Counted from the stretch's first letter, positions 47,417 to 56,559 are shown. The stretch: DNA of 64,000 bases from Geomicrobium halophilum (GCF_014207655.1 NZ_JACHHJ010000004.1:186001-250000); one strand, 5' to 3'. The notes: generated by a model not told the origin, from the letters alone. Numbers and translations are program-made.

Positions 47417-48580
47417 TTATTGATTTTCAATCGTAAGGGCGATCCCCTGCCCTCCACCAATACAGGCTGTAACAAGCCCTTTCTTTGCTCCACGACGTTG
47501 AAGTTCATAACACAGCTTTGTAACTAGCATCCCTCCGGTAGCCGCAATCGGATGACCGTGGGCAATCGCTCCACCATTAACATTGACCTTCTCCATATCA
47601 AACGAAAGTTCACGATCACAGGCTAATACTTGAGCAGCAAATGCCTCATTGATTTCGATAAGATCAAAGTCATCCAAGGTTTCACCGGTTTGTTCCAGTA
47701 CTTTTTTTACCGCTGGCACCGGGCCAATACCCATAATATTAGGATCAACACCTGCAACGGCCGATGCTTTCACCACTGCCAATGGTTCTAATCTTCGTCT
47801 TTTCGCTTCGTCCTTTGACATCAGCACTAAAGCCGAAGCACCATCGTTAATCCCTGAAGAACTTCCAGCCGTCACGGTCCCATTCTGTTTAAACACAGGA
47901 GATAGATGTGCCAAGTTTTCTTTCGTAACCCCCGGGCGCGGATGCTCATCTTCTTCGAAAGTAAAGCTTCCTTTCCTTGTTTTCACCTCAATGGGCACGA
48001 TTTGATCTTTAAAATATCCTTTTTCCATCGCTTTTGCCATCCGTGTTTGACTGTTTAAGGCAAATTCGTCCTGCTCATCGCGCTTAATTTCATACTTCTC
48101 CGCTAAATTTTCAGCAGTAATCCCCATGGGAGGATCTCCAATTTCCTCCGGAGAAAGTCTGCGCTTTAAAAATCTGGGAGGACGGAGGTCGTAAGCTTTT
48201 TCTTGCACTTCTAAAAGATGGGGGCTCCGGGTCATACTTTCGGTTCCACCTGCAACGACAACATCCGCCTTACCAGTCATGATTTTCTCTGCAGCAAGTG
48301 CCACACTGTTAATCCCTGATCCGCATTGACGATCAATCGTAAGTCCAGGAACTTCAACAGGCAAACCTGCTTCCAATAACGACACGCGAGCCATATTACC
48401 TCCACCGCTCAAACAGTTGCCAAAAATAACATCCTCAACGAATTCTCCTTCGACGTTCACTCTTCCCAATGCTTCTTTAATCACTGCTCCGCCATAAACG
48501 GAAGGATCCAACGAGGCAAGACTCCCTCCTTTTTTGGCAATCGCAGTGCGCACCGCTGAAACAATAACAACTTCATTCAT
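47417..48580 (-). CDS. Acetyl-CoA acyltransferase (thiolase)
   Basis: A 387-residue thiolase that cleaves 3-oxoacyl-CoA. The nucleophilic Cys is in 'TIDRQCGSGINSVALAAE', the His in 'NVNGGAIAHGHPIAATGG' and the acid/base Cys in 'GLVTACIGGGQG'. I start it at the ATG at 48580; a GTG at 48592 overlaps the PaaI stop by four bases and could also be used. Completes the beta-oxidation set. Confidence 0.93.
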   Translation of the reverse strand: MNEVVIVSAVRTAIAKKGGSLASLDPSVYGGAVIKEALGRVNVEGEFVEDVIFGNCLSGGGNMARVSLLEAGLPVEVPGLTIDRQCGSGINSVALAAEKIMTGKADVVVAGGTESMTRSPHLLEVQEKAYDLRPPRFLKRRLSPEEIGDPPMGITAENLAEKYEIKRDEQDEFALNSQTRMAKAMEKGYFKDQIVPIEVKTRKGSFTFEEDEHPRPGVTKENLAHLSPVFKQNGTVTAGSSSGINDGASALVLMSKDEAKRRRLEPLAVVKASAVAGVDPNIMGIGPVPAVKKVLEQTGETLDDFDLIEINEAFAAQVLACDRELSFDMEKVNVNGGAIAHGHPIAATGGMLVTKLCYELQRRGAKKGLVTACIGGGQGIALTIENQ

Positions 48581-48588
48581 CAATACAT

Positions 48589-48990
48589 TCACCCTTCTCT
48601 CAATAATTTGAATGTTCCTGTACCTTTAGCGATGGCTTTTCCTTCTTCATCGGAAATGAGCCCCTCAACCGTTGCCGATTTATACCCGAGATGCAAAATA
48701 TTCGCAACCGCTGTGACTCTCCCTTCCTTAACGGGCGCTAAATAATGAACATTTAACGTTATGGTCGTACTGGGAACATAGGTATGATGATAGATGACCG
48801 TTCCAAAAATATTATCCAGCATAGCCGCATGAACGCCGCCATGGAGGGTTTGATTTTTATTCATATGCTGCTCTTTAATATCTAAAAGAATCCTGATCTT
48901 TCCGTCTTCCCCTTCATCATTTTCAAATCCCAAAAGTTCAAAAAAAGGGCTCTGTCTCTGTAGTGATGCCATTTTCTGTTCATCAAGCAA
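48589..48990 (-). CDS. PaaI family thioesterase
   Basis: A 133-residue hot-dog thioesterase. The motif 'LHGGVHAAMLDNIFGTVIYHH' holds the catalytic Asp region; such enzymes release CoA from stalled aryl- or acyl-CoA. A longer frame to 49044 exists, but its start lies in the end of the TIR repeat. The TTG at 48990 has AAGGGGAG six bases upstream, so I prefer it. Overlaps the thiolase frame. Confidence 0.85.
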   Translation of the reverse strand: MLDEQKMASLQRQSPFFELLGFENDEGEDGKIRILLDIKEQHMNKNQTLHGGVHAAMLDNIFGTVIYHHTYVPSTTITLNVHYLAPVKEGRVTAVANILHLGYKSATVEGLISDEEGKAIAKGTGTFKLLREG

Positions 48991-49013
48991 TGGTTTCTCC
49001 CCTTCCTTCCCGT

Positions 49014-49322
49014 CGTGTTCAAAAAGAGGACAAAAAAGAGCCAAGAAATTTCAGAAAGTGTTAACTTATCGCCAAAATGGCGAGTCTAGATTTTCTTATG
49101 CTCTAGAGTGCAAGAGAGGCCTTCTTGAGCATCCTGCTTGCACCACGAAAGCATTCACTTCTCACGAAGGAAAAGTGAGTCTCTCTTTTCCGAGGAGCGG
49201 ATCGCCAGCTGTTTGCTTCGTAAGCGTTCCTGCGCACGACGATTTCTTTTTCGAGGATATAGTTTACATACGTGAGGAGCGCAGAATGCGAAAGCTCTTT
49301 TCCCCGAATTTTTGAACAACCC
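49014..49322 (-). repeat. TIR repeat element, copy 1 (309 bp)
   Basis: The minus strand runs from GGTTGTTCAAAAATTCGGGG to CTTTTTGAACACG, giving imperfect terminal inverted repeats (GTTCAAAAA/TTTTTGAAC). Inside, CACTTTTCCTTCGTGAGAAG and CGTGGTGCAAGCAGGATGCTC match copy 2 almost base for base. No open frame spans it. It separates the substrate-binding protein gene from paaI. Confidence 0.85.
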
Positions 49323-49329
49323 TTCCGAT

Positions 49330-50571
49330 TTAATCATCAAAATCAACCAGTTCAATTTCTCCATCTTCCACAACAGCCATTCTCAACTCTGTCGTCATTC
49401 CTCCTTGTTCATCTACCTCGGAAACATCATAGATTCTTTTATCTTCAGGAACTTGATGGAGACCGTCATCTAGATTCTCTCGAATAGCGTGGGCATCCTC
49501 TACCGTCCCAGCTTCTTGCATCGCTTCGGCAATAATGTAGACAGCATAGTAGTGATAACCTGCTTCTGAACCAGGATCATTGCCATGTTCCTCCTGATAA
49601 TCATGAATAAACTGTTCATTTCCCTCATGAATGTCATATACTAACGGTGCTACACCGACAGATCCGTCAATAACATCTGGTGCTCCCCCAAGTACATTGT
49701 CGATTTCATCCAATTTTGCCTGGTCCATAATTAAAAAGCCGCCTTCAAAACCAAGTTCTCTTGCTTGCTGCATGACTTGAGCCGTGGGCTCGGAAGAACC
49801 ACCAACGAACAGGACATCTGGATCGTCACTCAATGCATTGGTCACCACAGTGAAGAAATCCGTATCCATGCTATAATCTACAGAGCCTTCATGAACAACC
49901 TCTCCGCCAAGGGATTCCCAGACCGGCTTCAATTCTTCTGCCCAATCCATACCGAACTCAGTGGACGGCGGCAACATGGAGAGCTTCGGGCCAAAACGCT
50001 CCATCTGATACTCTGAAAAAGGTTCTACGTACGCATCGTACGTTGGCGGAATCCGCATCGTAAGATCGTTTCCTTGCTGTGTGATCTCAGGCTCACTTGA
50101 ATAGGAAGCCAAAAGGACTTCATCTTGTTCATTAAAAATTTGTGTAGCATACGTCCCGCCACTATGGGGTACGAAAATCACAGGCGTATCGCTCTCCTGG
50201 ACAAGCCTTCTCGCATTAGCCCCGGTTTCATCAGGCAAGTACTGATCATCCAGGCTCACCAGGTTTAACGAATGCATCTCTCCATCAACCTCAATCCCTC
50301 CATCCGCGTTAATTTCATCAATGGCCATTGTGAGTCCATTCAAGGTATTATTCCCGTAATAAGCACCTGCTCCGCTTAATGGCCCGCTAAATCCAATGTT
50401 TACAACTTCTGTACCCTCTACCACTTCTGTCTGCTCTTCAACTTCTTCTCCTCCACTACCAGCAGGCGCTCCCGGTGGAGCTGCTGTATCCGTGGAACTT
50501 GGGTCTTCTTCGCTACACGCCGTTGTCATCAGCAACAATAGACCGCCCAAGAACATCCCCATTTTCTTCAT
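49330..50571 (-). CDS. Branched-chain-type ABC substrate-binding lipoprotein
   Basis: A 413-residue type I periplasmic-binding-fold lipoprotein. The signal 'KKMGMFLGGLLLLMTTACSEED' has a lipobox (TTAC), followed by an acidic linker and 'VNIGFSGPLSGAGAYYGNNTLNGLTMAIDEINADGG'. The family takes leucine-like amino acids, amides or aromatic/alicyclic acids; given the CoA ligase and beta-oxidation genes, an organic acid is likely here. The ATG at 50571 is eight bases after GGGG. Confidence 0.9.
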   Translation of the reverse strand: MKKMGMFLGGLLLLMTTACSEEDPSSTDTAAPPGAPAGSGGEEVEEQTEVVEGTEVVNIGFSGPLSGAGAYYGNNTLNGLTMAIDEINADGGIEVDGEMHSLNLVSLDDQYLPDETGANARRLVQESDTPVIFVPHSGGTYATQIFNEQDEVLLASYSSEPEITQQGNDLTMRIPPTYDAYVEPFSEYQMERFGPKLSMLPPSTEFGMDWAEELKPVWESLGGEVVHEGSVDYSMDTDFFTVVTNALSDDPDVLFVGGSSEPTAQVMQQARELGFEGGFLIMDQAKLDEIDNVLGGAPDVIDGSVGVAPLVYDIHEGNEQFIHDYQEEHGNDPGSEAGYHYYAVYIIAEAMQEAGTVEDAHAIRENLDDGLHQVPEDKRIYDVSEVDEQGGMTTELRMAVVEDGEIELVDFDD

Positions 50572-50597
50572 TTCCTGTGCCCCTTTCATGTTTTAGG

Positions 50598-51314
50598 CTA
50601 AGCCCCAATATACGCTTTTCGTACTTCATCATTAGCAAATAACTCTTCCCGTTCACCTTCAACGACGATTTTTCCATCCTCAATGACATAGCCGCGATCG
50701 GCAATTTTCAATGCAGCATTTGCATTTTGTTCAGCAAGGAGAACAGTGGTTCCATTACGGTTAATTTCTTTAATAACATCAAATACTTGCTCAACAATGA
50801 GTGGCGCCAACCCAATGGAGGGTTCATCAAAGAGCAGGAGTTGGGGGCGTGACATCATTGCACGACCAATGGCAAGCATTTGTTGTTGACCGCCGCTAAG
50901 CGAACCAGCAGCAGTTCCTTTCTTTTCTTCTAAAATAGGAAAAAGAGTATACACTTGTTCCAACGTCTCTGATAACGCTTTTTTATTTCGCCTGACCGCA
51001 TAAGCGCCCATTCGTAAGTTTTCATACACATTCATATTCGGAAATAACTTTCGTCCTTCTGGACAATGGCCGATTCCATCGGCAACCAGCTTACTCGCTG
51101 AGGATCCCCCAATGGATTTTCCCTGCCATTCAATTCGGCCCTTAAGTGGTTTATTGAGACCGCTAATCGTACGAAAAATCGTACTTTTTCCAGCGCCATT
51201 AGCTCCCAATAACACCACCAGTTCGCCCGACTCAACGTTCATGGAAATATCCGTCAAAGCCTCATAAAAGCCATACCGAACAGAAACATCAGTGAGCGTC
51301 AGCAGCTTCCTCAC
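50598..51314 (-). CDS. livF: LivF-type ABC ATPase
   Basis: A 238-residue ATP-binding subunit. Walker A is 'GANGAGKSTIF', the signature 'SLSGGQQQMLAIGRAMMS' and Walker B 'LLLFDEPSIGLAP'. The likely start is GTG at 51314, overlapping livG; the livG end and this start are interlocked, so the exact codon is uncertain. Energises the LIV-type importer. Confidence 0.93.
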   Translation of the reverse strand: MRKLLTLTDVSVRYGFYEALTDISMNVESGELVVLLGANGAGKSTIFRTISGLNKPLKGRIEWQGKSIGGSSASKLVADGIGHCPEGRKLFPNMNVYENLRMGAYAVRRNKKALSETLEQVYTLFPILEEKKGTAAGSLSGGQQQMLAIGRAMMSRPQLLLFDEPSIGLAPLIVEQVFDVIKEINRNGTTVLLAEQNANAALKIADRGYVIEDGKIVVEGEREELFANDEVRKAYIGA

Positions 51315-52065
51315 CTCCCCCTAAATAGGCCTGGATGACTGTATCATTGTTTTGGATTTCTTCTGGTGTTCCTTCTGCAATCTTTTTCCCTTGATTCAGG
51401 ACGACAATATGATCCGCAAGCTCCATAATCATCTGCATTTTGTGTTCGATCAAACAAACCGTTAAACCATTGTTCACCATTTTACGCATAAGTGCCACCA
51501 ATCCCCCCGTTTCTTCAGGATTTACCCCTGCTGCCGGCTCATCCAGAAAAACGATCTTTGGGTCCGTAGCCAAGGCCACCGCAAAGGCCGCACGTTTCTT
51601 CGCTTCTTGCGATATATCTGATACGAGCCGATCCGATTCTTTTTGTAAACCAACAAAGGTTAGCACTTCCTCTGCCTTCTCTCGACAAGCACGTTCTTCC
51701 CTTTTTAACCTAGGTGTTTGTAACAACGCATCAAATACGCCGGACTTTGTTCGTAACCGGTGACCGATCACAACATTGTCCATGACCGTTGCTTGTTCGA
51801 ATAGATTCGTCGTTTGAAACGTGCGCGCGATCCCTAATTTGGCAATATTAAAAGCTTTCTTTTTTGTAATATCTTCCCCGTTAAAAGTGATTTTCCCATT
51901 GGTAGACGAGTGAAAGCCGCTAATGACATTAAACAGGGTGGACTTACCTGCACCATTCGGTCCAATGATTGCGGTTATTTTCCCTTCCTCAATCCCGACA
52001 TCTACGTCGTCAACGGCCGTTAGTCCACCAAAAGCTTTCGTGAGCCCTGTTGTTTCGATGAGCAT
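51289..52065 (-). CDS. livG: LivG-type ABC ATPase
   Basis: A 258-residue ATP-binding subunit with the LivG features: 'GPNGAGKSTLFNVISGF', a 'GIARTFQTTNLF' Q-loop region, signature-like 'DISQEAKKRAAFAVALATDP' (an unusual, LSGG-poor signature) and Walker B 'IVFLDEPAAGVNPEE'. It overlaps livM by one base. Confidence 0.93.
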   Translation of the reverse strand: MLIETTGLTKAFGGLTAVDDVDVGIEEGKITAIIGPNGAGKSTLFNVISGFHSSTNGKITFNGEDITKKKAFNIAKLGIARTFQTTNLFEQATVMDNVVIGHRLRTKSGVFDALLQTPRLKREERACREKAEEVLTFVGLQKESDRLVSDISQEAKKRAAFAVALATDPKIVFLDEPAAGVNPEETGGLVALMRKMVNNGLTVCLIEHKMQMIMELADHIVVLNQGKKIAEGTPEEIQNNDTVIQAYLGGGEEAADAH

Positions 52066-53066
52066 TAATCTCCCCCCTCGTGTGTGGATGTGGATGATGT
52101 TCTCTTCATCTTCTGTCTTTTCTTAAATTGTCGTTTCGCTTTCCACATTTGAATACCGCCGACAATTCCCCTTGGATAAAAAATGACGAGAAAGACGAGG
52201 AGAGGACCAAAAATAAGCATGCGGTACTCTTCCATAAATTGAAGGGACTGTGTGATCGTTACGATGAGAAATGTCCCTACAAGCGGTCCATACAATGTGC
52301 CAATTCCACCTACAATGAGATAGGTCAACATATCAAAAGTGGTCATTGTATAAGAAATCTCCGGTCCGAGAAAACGGACAAAGGACGCATAAAGGGCACC
52401 AGCCAACCCTGCTAAAAAGGTGGAAATGACAAAAGAAACCAACTTTTGTCTCATCGTATTAATTCCAATGGTTTGCGCAAGTTCCTCAGAATTACGTATA
52501 GCAACATAGGTGCGCCCAATCAAGGACTCTGTCAGAAACTTCATAAAGACGAAGACCAACACGAGAAAAGCTAAGACTAAATAATAATTGGATTCAGCAC
52601 TTTCAAAGCTGATCGGACCAATCGGGCTTGGAGGCGGGACACCAATGAGACCACGAACACCTCCGGTTAACTCATCCCACTGATAGATAACAAGGTAGAT
52701 GATATAACCGACACAGAGGGTATAAATGGCAAAGAAATGCTCTTTCGTTCTTAAAGCGATAAGCCCTACGAAAAAACCCACCACCGTCGTAATCAAACAG
52801 GCCAGAACGAAAGCAAACCAATAAGGAACATTTGCATCAACGGTTAACAACCCGAGGCTATAGGCTCCAATCGCAAAAAAACCTGCATGGGCGAGAGACA
52901 ACTGACCCGTATATCCCCCAATTAAGTTCATTCCGTATACCGCAATCGTCCATATAAAGGAAAGTGTTACGATATATAAATAATATTGATTATCTGTAAA
53001 AAGGGGCGCCATTAAGGCCACAAGCAAAAATATCAAAGCGATTCTATTTCTTTTTATCATTGACAT
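52065..53066 (-). CDS. livM: LivM-type ABC permease
   Basis: A 333-residue permease with about ten helices. 'YTGQLSLAHAGFFAIGAYSLGLL' and 'AIRNSEELAQTIGINTMRQKLVSFVISTFLAGLAGALYA' are typical of LivM. The C-terminus ends with a basic tail. The ATG at 53066 directly follows the livH stop. Confidence 0.93.
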   Translation of the reverse strand: MSMIKRNRIALIFLLVALMAPLFTDNQYYLYIVTLSFIWTIAVYGMNLIGGYTGQLSLAHAGFFAIGAYSLGLLTVDANVPYWFAFVLACLITTVVGFFVGLIALRTKEHFFAIYTLCVGYIIYLVIYQWDELTGGVRGLIGVPPPSPIGPISFESAESNYYLVLAFLVLVFVFMKFLTESLIGRTYVAIRNSEELAQTIGINTMRQKLVSFVISTFLAGLAGALYASFVRFLGPEISYTMTTFDMLTYLIVGGIGTLYGPLVGTFLIVTITQSLQFMEEYRMLIFGPLLVFLVIFYPRGIVGGIQMWKAKRQFKKRQKMKRTSSTSTHEGGD

Positions 53067-53067
53067 G

Positions 53068-53931
53068 CTAGTGAGCCCCCTTTGCAAACAGCCCTTGCGG
53101 TTTCACCGTTAAAATCGCAACAAGTAATACAAAAGCAATGATGTCACTGTAGTCACTTGAAATGAAGGTAGCCCCAAGACTTTCAGAAAATCCTAGAATG
53201 TACCCCCCAATAATCGCGCCTGGAACACTCCCCATGCCACCAATAATAATAATGACAAATGCTTTCAAAATCACGAGGTGTCCCATCCCTGGATATACGA
53301 GATTAATCGGCGAAGAAATGGAAGCGGCAATCGCTGCCAGCCCGCCTGATATGAAAAACGTTAACATCGCCACTCTGTTTGCATTAATCCCCTGCAGAAA
53401 CGCTCCTTCACGATTTTGAGACATGGCGATGATGGCTGCCCCTATCATTGTCTTTTTCAAAAATAAGTGCAAAGCAATCATGACTAACACCGCTGCAACC
53501 ACGATCAATATCCGTTGCGTGGTGACGGTAATTCCAAGAAAGGAAACGATATCGTCGAAAGGCGTTGTCATCGAACGATAATCTGCCCCCCAAATCAATT
53601 GAACGAGTGTTTCCAAGAATAGAAGTAAACCAATCGCCGCAATCTTATCGTGAATAGGCGGAGAGTGCCTAAGCTGGTGAAAAACGAGCCGCTCCATAAG
53701 GACAGCGATTCCACCAACGACTAAGATCGACATAAACATTGCAACAAAATAGGGAAGCCCCAGGGTGGTCATCGTCATCAATGTGACATAGCCGCCAACC
53801 ATATAAAGTGCACCATGGGCGAAGTTTGGAATATGGAGAATTCCATAAACAAGTGTTAAACCTAAAGCAACCAAGCTGTAAACGCTTCCAATCGTGAGCC
53901 CGTTAAATAATTGCTGCGCCAGAACATCCAT
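53068..53931 (-). CDS. livH: LivH-type ABC permease
   Basis: A 287-residue permease with about eight helices; 'LQ-type' start 'QQLFNGLTIGSVYSLVALGLTLVYGILHIPNFAHGALYM' and 'GGMGSVPGAIIGGYILGFSES' are the LivH hallmarks. It follows the CoA ligase gene by 16 bases. Confidence 0.93.
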   Translation of the reverse strand: MDVLAQQLFNGLTIGSVYSLVALGLTLVYGILHIPNFAHGALYMVGGYVTLMTMTTLGLPYFVAMFMSILVVGGIAVLMERLVFHQLRHSPPIHDKIAAIGLLLFLETLVQLIWGADYRSMTTPFDDIVSFLGITVTTQRILIVVAAVLVMIALHLFLKKTMIGAAIIAMSQNREGAFLQGINANRVAMLTFFISGGLAAIAASISSPINLVYPGMGHLVILKAFVIIIIGGMGSVPGAIIGGYILGFSESLGATFISSDYSDIIAFVLLVAILTVKPQGLFAKGAH

Positions 53932-53947
53932 TGATCCACCACCCTTC

Positions 53948-55519
53948 CTATTTCAATCTTTGCTCTTCTTCGACCAATTCTCTCTTCAATATTTTTCCTA
54001 CTGCCGATTTTGGCAGTTCTTCGACGAAATAGATGAGTTTAGGAACTTTATAGGAAGAAAGATTTTCTTGGCAAAATTCTATAACCTCATCTTCCGTGGT
54101 GTTGGAGTCTTCTCTTTTGACAATTACGGCTTTCACGTTTTCACCCCTATACGAATCTGGGACACCAATGACAGCTGCCTCTTGAACAGACGGGTGTCTA
54201 TAAAGAACCCCTTCTACTTCAATGGGATAAACATTAAAGCCACTTGCCAGAATCATCTCTTTTTTGCGGCCAACGATATAGAAGTAACCATCTTCATCTA
54301 CGTTTGCTAAATCACCGGTATAAAGCCAACCATTACGTAGTGTCTGCTCAGTCTCTTCGGGCATACCATAGTAACCTTTCATGATCTGCGGTCCACGAAT
54401 AATAAGTTCACCGACGTCACCTGTGGGCATGGTGTTCTCCCCTGTAGCAATATCCACAATGCGAGCCTCTGTATTTGGAAGGGTCACCCCGATACTTCCC
54501 CGTTTTTGTAATCCAGTGACAGGGTTTCGATGGGTCACGGGGGACGCTTCTGAGAGGCCGTACCCTTCAGCAATGCTGGCGCCTGTAATCGAATGAAATT
54601 GGTTCATGACTTCAACAGGAAGGGGGGCTGAACCACTCGTTAGCACATTTAATGAAGACGTATCGAAATTTTTCTCCTGATAATATTCCATTAATGCCAT
54701 ATACATCGTAGGTACACCTGGGAAACTCGTTGGCTTTAGACGCTCAATTATAGATGCAACGTTTTCGACTTCAAATTTGGGGACTAAAATCACATTTCCA
54801 CCTAAATAAAACGTTAAATTCATCGCACTCGTCATCCCGTATACGTGAAAGAGAGGAGCGATCGTTAATACACGTTCATTGCCCCTATTTGTCTTATCAC
54901 TTTGAGTGGCCGCCGATTGTAACGTATTCGCGACTAAATTATAGTGAGTGAGCATTGCCCCCTTCGACCGGCCTGTCGTTCCTCCTGTATATTGGATCAC
55001 TGCAACATCCTCTTTCGGATCGATATCCACACGAGGAGCAGACACTCCCTCCTCCATCAGTAACTCATCAAAACTAGAAGGTTCTGTTAACGATACATCT
55101 ACAACACTCTCTACTTGAGTATTACTACGGACCGCATCTAGTAAGGGCTGAAGGGAGTCAAGAATAACCATTGCAGATACACCTGAATCATTGAGTACAT
55201 GAAGCAATTCTGGGGGTTTGTACATTGGATTGACTTGAACAACCGACGCCCCTAAACGGAGGATAGCAAAATAGCTTACAGGATATTGCGGACAATTCGG
55301 CAACATCAATGCGACCCTATCCCCCTTTTTAACCCCGCGTTGCGAAAGTCCTCTCGCTACACGGTCAATCCGCTCATCCATTTCTTCATACGTGTAGACG
55401 AGCTCGCCAAAAGTCATGGCTGTTTTATCACGATGGTGTCGTATACTTTCATCGAGCATTTCCGTCAGCGACATCTCTGGGATTTCAATATCTTCGTAAA
55501 CAAACGCTTTTTCTGTCAT
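53948..55519 (-). CDS. Acyl-CoA synthetase (AMP-forming)
   Basis: A 523-residue ANL-superfamily ligase, the first gene of the operon. The A3 loop is 'VIQYTGGTTGRSKGAML', A5 'EGYGLSEASPVTHRNP', A7 'WLYTGDLANVDEDGYFYIVGRKKEMI' and the catalytic Lys is in 'PKSAVGKILKRELVEEE'. It activates an organic acid with ATP and CoA, probably the compound imported by the LIV-type system. GGGAG precedes the start. Chain length is not predictable. Confidence 0.94.
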   Translation of the reverse strand: MTEKAFVYEDIEIPEMSLTEMLDESIRHHRDKTAMTFGELVYTYEEMDERIDRVARGLSQRGVKKGDRVALMLPNCPQYPVSYFAILRLGASVVQVNPMYKPPELLHVLNDSGVSAMVILDSLQPLLDAVRSNTQVESVVDVSLTEPSSFDELLMEEGVSAPRVDIDPKEDVAVIQYTGGTTGRSKGAMLTHYNLVANTLQSAATQSDKTNRGNERVLTIAPLFHVYGMTSAMNLTFYLGGNVILVPKFEVENVASIIERLKPTSFPGVPTMYMALMEYYQEKNFDTSSLNVLTSGSAPLPVEVMNQFHSITGASIAEGYGLSEASPVTHRNPVTGLQKRGSIGVTLPNTEARIVDIATGENTMPTGDVGELIIRGPQIMKGYYGMPEETEQTLRNGWLYTGDLANVDEDGYFYIVGRKKEMILASGFNVYPIEVEGVLYRHPSVQEAAVIGVPDSYRGENVKAVIVKREDSNTTEDEVIEFCQENLSSYKVPKLIYFVEELPKSAVGKILKRELVEEEQRLK

Positions 55520-55541
55520 ACAATTACTGCTCCCTTCTAAA

Positions 55542-55745
55542 GGTTGTTCAAAAAGTCCGGGAAAAATCGCTTTCGTATCTCTTCGTCGTCTTGCTTCTAA
55601 AGCTCCTCACGTATGAAAATGATATCCTCCAAAAAAACCCACTTTTCCTTCGTGAGAAGTGAATGTTTTCGTGGTGCAAGCAGGATGCTCGGAACTACGT
55701 CTTCTCGACCTACCCGGCTCTTTTTGCCCTCCTTTTTGAACACGC
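55542..55745 (+). repeat. TIR repeat element, copy 2 (204 bp)
   Basis: Runs from GGTTGTTCAAAAAGTCCGGG to CTTTTTGAACACG, with the same terminal inverted repeat and internal conserved blocks as copy 1, but lacking about 100 bases of its middle. It lies inverted relative to copy 1 and in the leader between the sigma-54 promoter and the CoA ligase gene. Confidence 0.85.
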
Positions 55746-55779
55746 ACTTCTATATAAAAATCTACTGCAAAATTAATAT

Positions 55780-55795
55780 TGCAAATTATATGCCA
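55780..55795 (-). promoter_or_regulatory. Sigma-54 (-24/-12) promoter
   Basis: TGGCATATAATTTGCA on the minus strand fits TGGCAY-N5-TTGCA with the essential GG-N10-GC spacing. It points to the CoA ligase and the rest of the catabolic operon. A sigma-54 activator gene lies at the other end of the cluster. Confidence 0.7.
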
Positions 55796-55817
55796 GTTTA
55801 CAAAAATCTGTCTATAC

Positions 55818-55848
55818 ATACATACTAACCGATCAGTTAGTTATGTAT
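55818..55848. promoter_or_regulatory. 31-bp palindrome upstream of sigma-54 promoter
   Basis: ATACATA-CTAAC...GTTAG-T-TATGTAT is near perfect around a CGATCA centre. It lies about 23 bases upstream of the -24 element. It may bind the sigma-54 activator or a TetR-type repressor. Confidence 0.6.
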
Positions 55849-55998
55849 AAATTTCCTCCACCGAAAATTTAATGCAAAATTGTATCATTCATTCATTTTT
55901 GCATTGCAAGAATGGATCACGTTTATTCATCCGCGTTACTCGTATATAATACGACTATATTTACCTTCACCATCCTTTTATAAATAGGAGTGATTCAT

Positions 55999-56331
55999 AT
56001 GGCAACCATCGAAGATTTGTTAAGATTGGATATTCGAGTCGGTACAGTATTAACAGCAGAGCCCCTTCAAGGTGCAAAAGTCCCCGCCATCACTATGAAC
56101 ATCGATTTCGGGGAGGAAATCGGCACAAAGGCATCAAGTGCGCAAATTACAAAACGTTATGATTCCGAGCAGTTGATTGGGGAGCAAGTCGTGGCTATCG
56201 TGAACTTTCCCCCGCGTAAAATCGCGGGCTTCACCTCAGAAGTACTCGTCATTGGCGGTGTTCCCGAAAGCGGGGACGTCGTACTACTTAAACCGGATAC
56301 GCCGGTGCCAAACGGGACGAGTATTAAATAA
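55999..56331 (+). CDS. csaA: tRNA-binding domain protein CsaA
   Basis: A 110-residue OB-fold protein of the CsaA/Trbp111 type ('LRLDIRVGTVLTAEPLQGAKVPAITMNIDFGEEIGTKASSAQITKRY', 'VVAIVNFPPRKIAGFTSEVLVIGG'). Bacillus CsaA has chaperone-like and tRNA-binding activity and helps protein secretion. The ATG at 55999 is six bases after AGGAGTG; TATAAT is near 55945. Normal length. Confidence 0.93.
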   Translation: MATIEDLLRLDIRVGTVLTAEPLQGAKVPAITMNIDFGEEIGTKASSAQITKRYDSEQLIGEQVVAIVNFPPRKIAGFTSEVLVIGGVPESGDVVLLKPDTPVPNGTSIK

Positions 56332-56559
56332 GGTGAAAAATTCGATATATACGTCGAAACGTAACATGGTTATTCAGCGCGCGGAAGGTTTACGTTCGTT
56401 CGGCAATGTACGCGTAAATATCATTGCATGTAAAAGTTGGACATGAACACGCTTTCTTAATGAGTTCCATGGTGCCTGATTCCTGCCAATCGCCGACGTA
56501 TAACATTCATGAGAAAAAGAATCCCATCTGACAATACCGGGGCACCTCCGGCTCAATTA

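Noticed and set aside
49155-49373. Short proteins within the TIR element
   Set aside because: Frames are not shared between copies and end at the repeat boundaries; the element appears non-coding.
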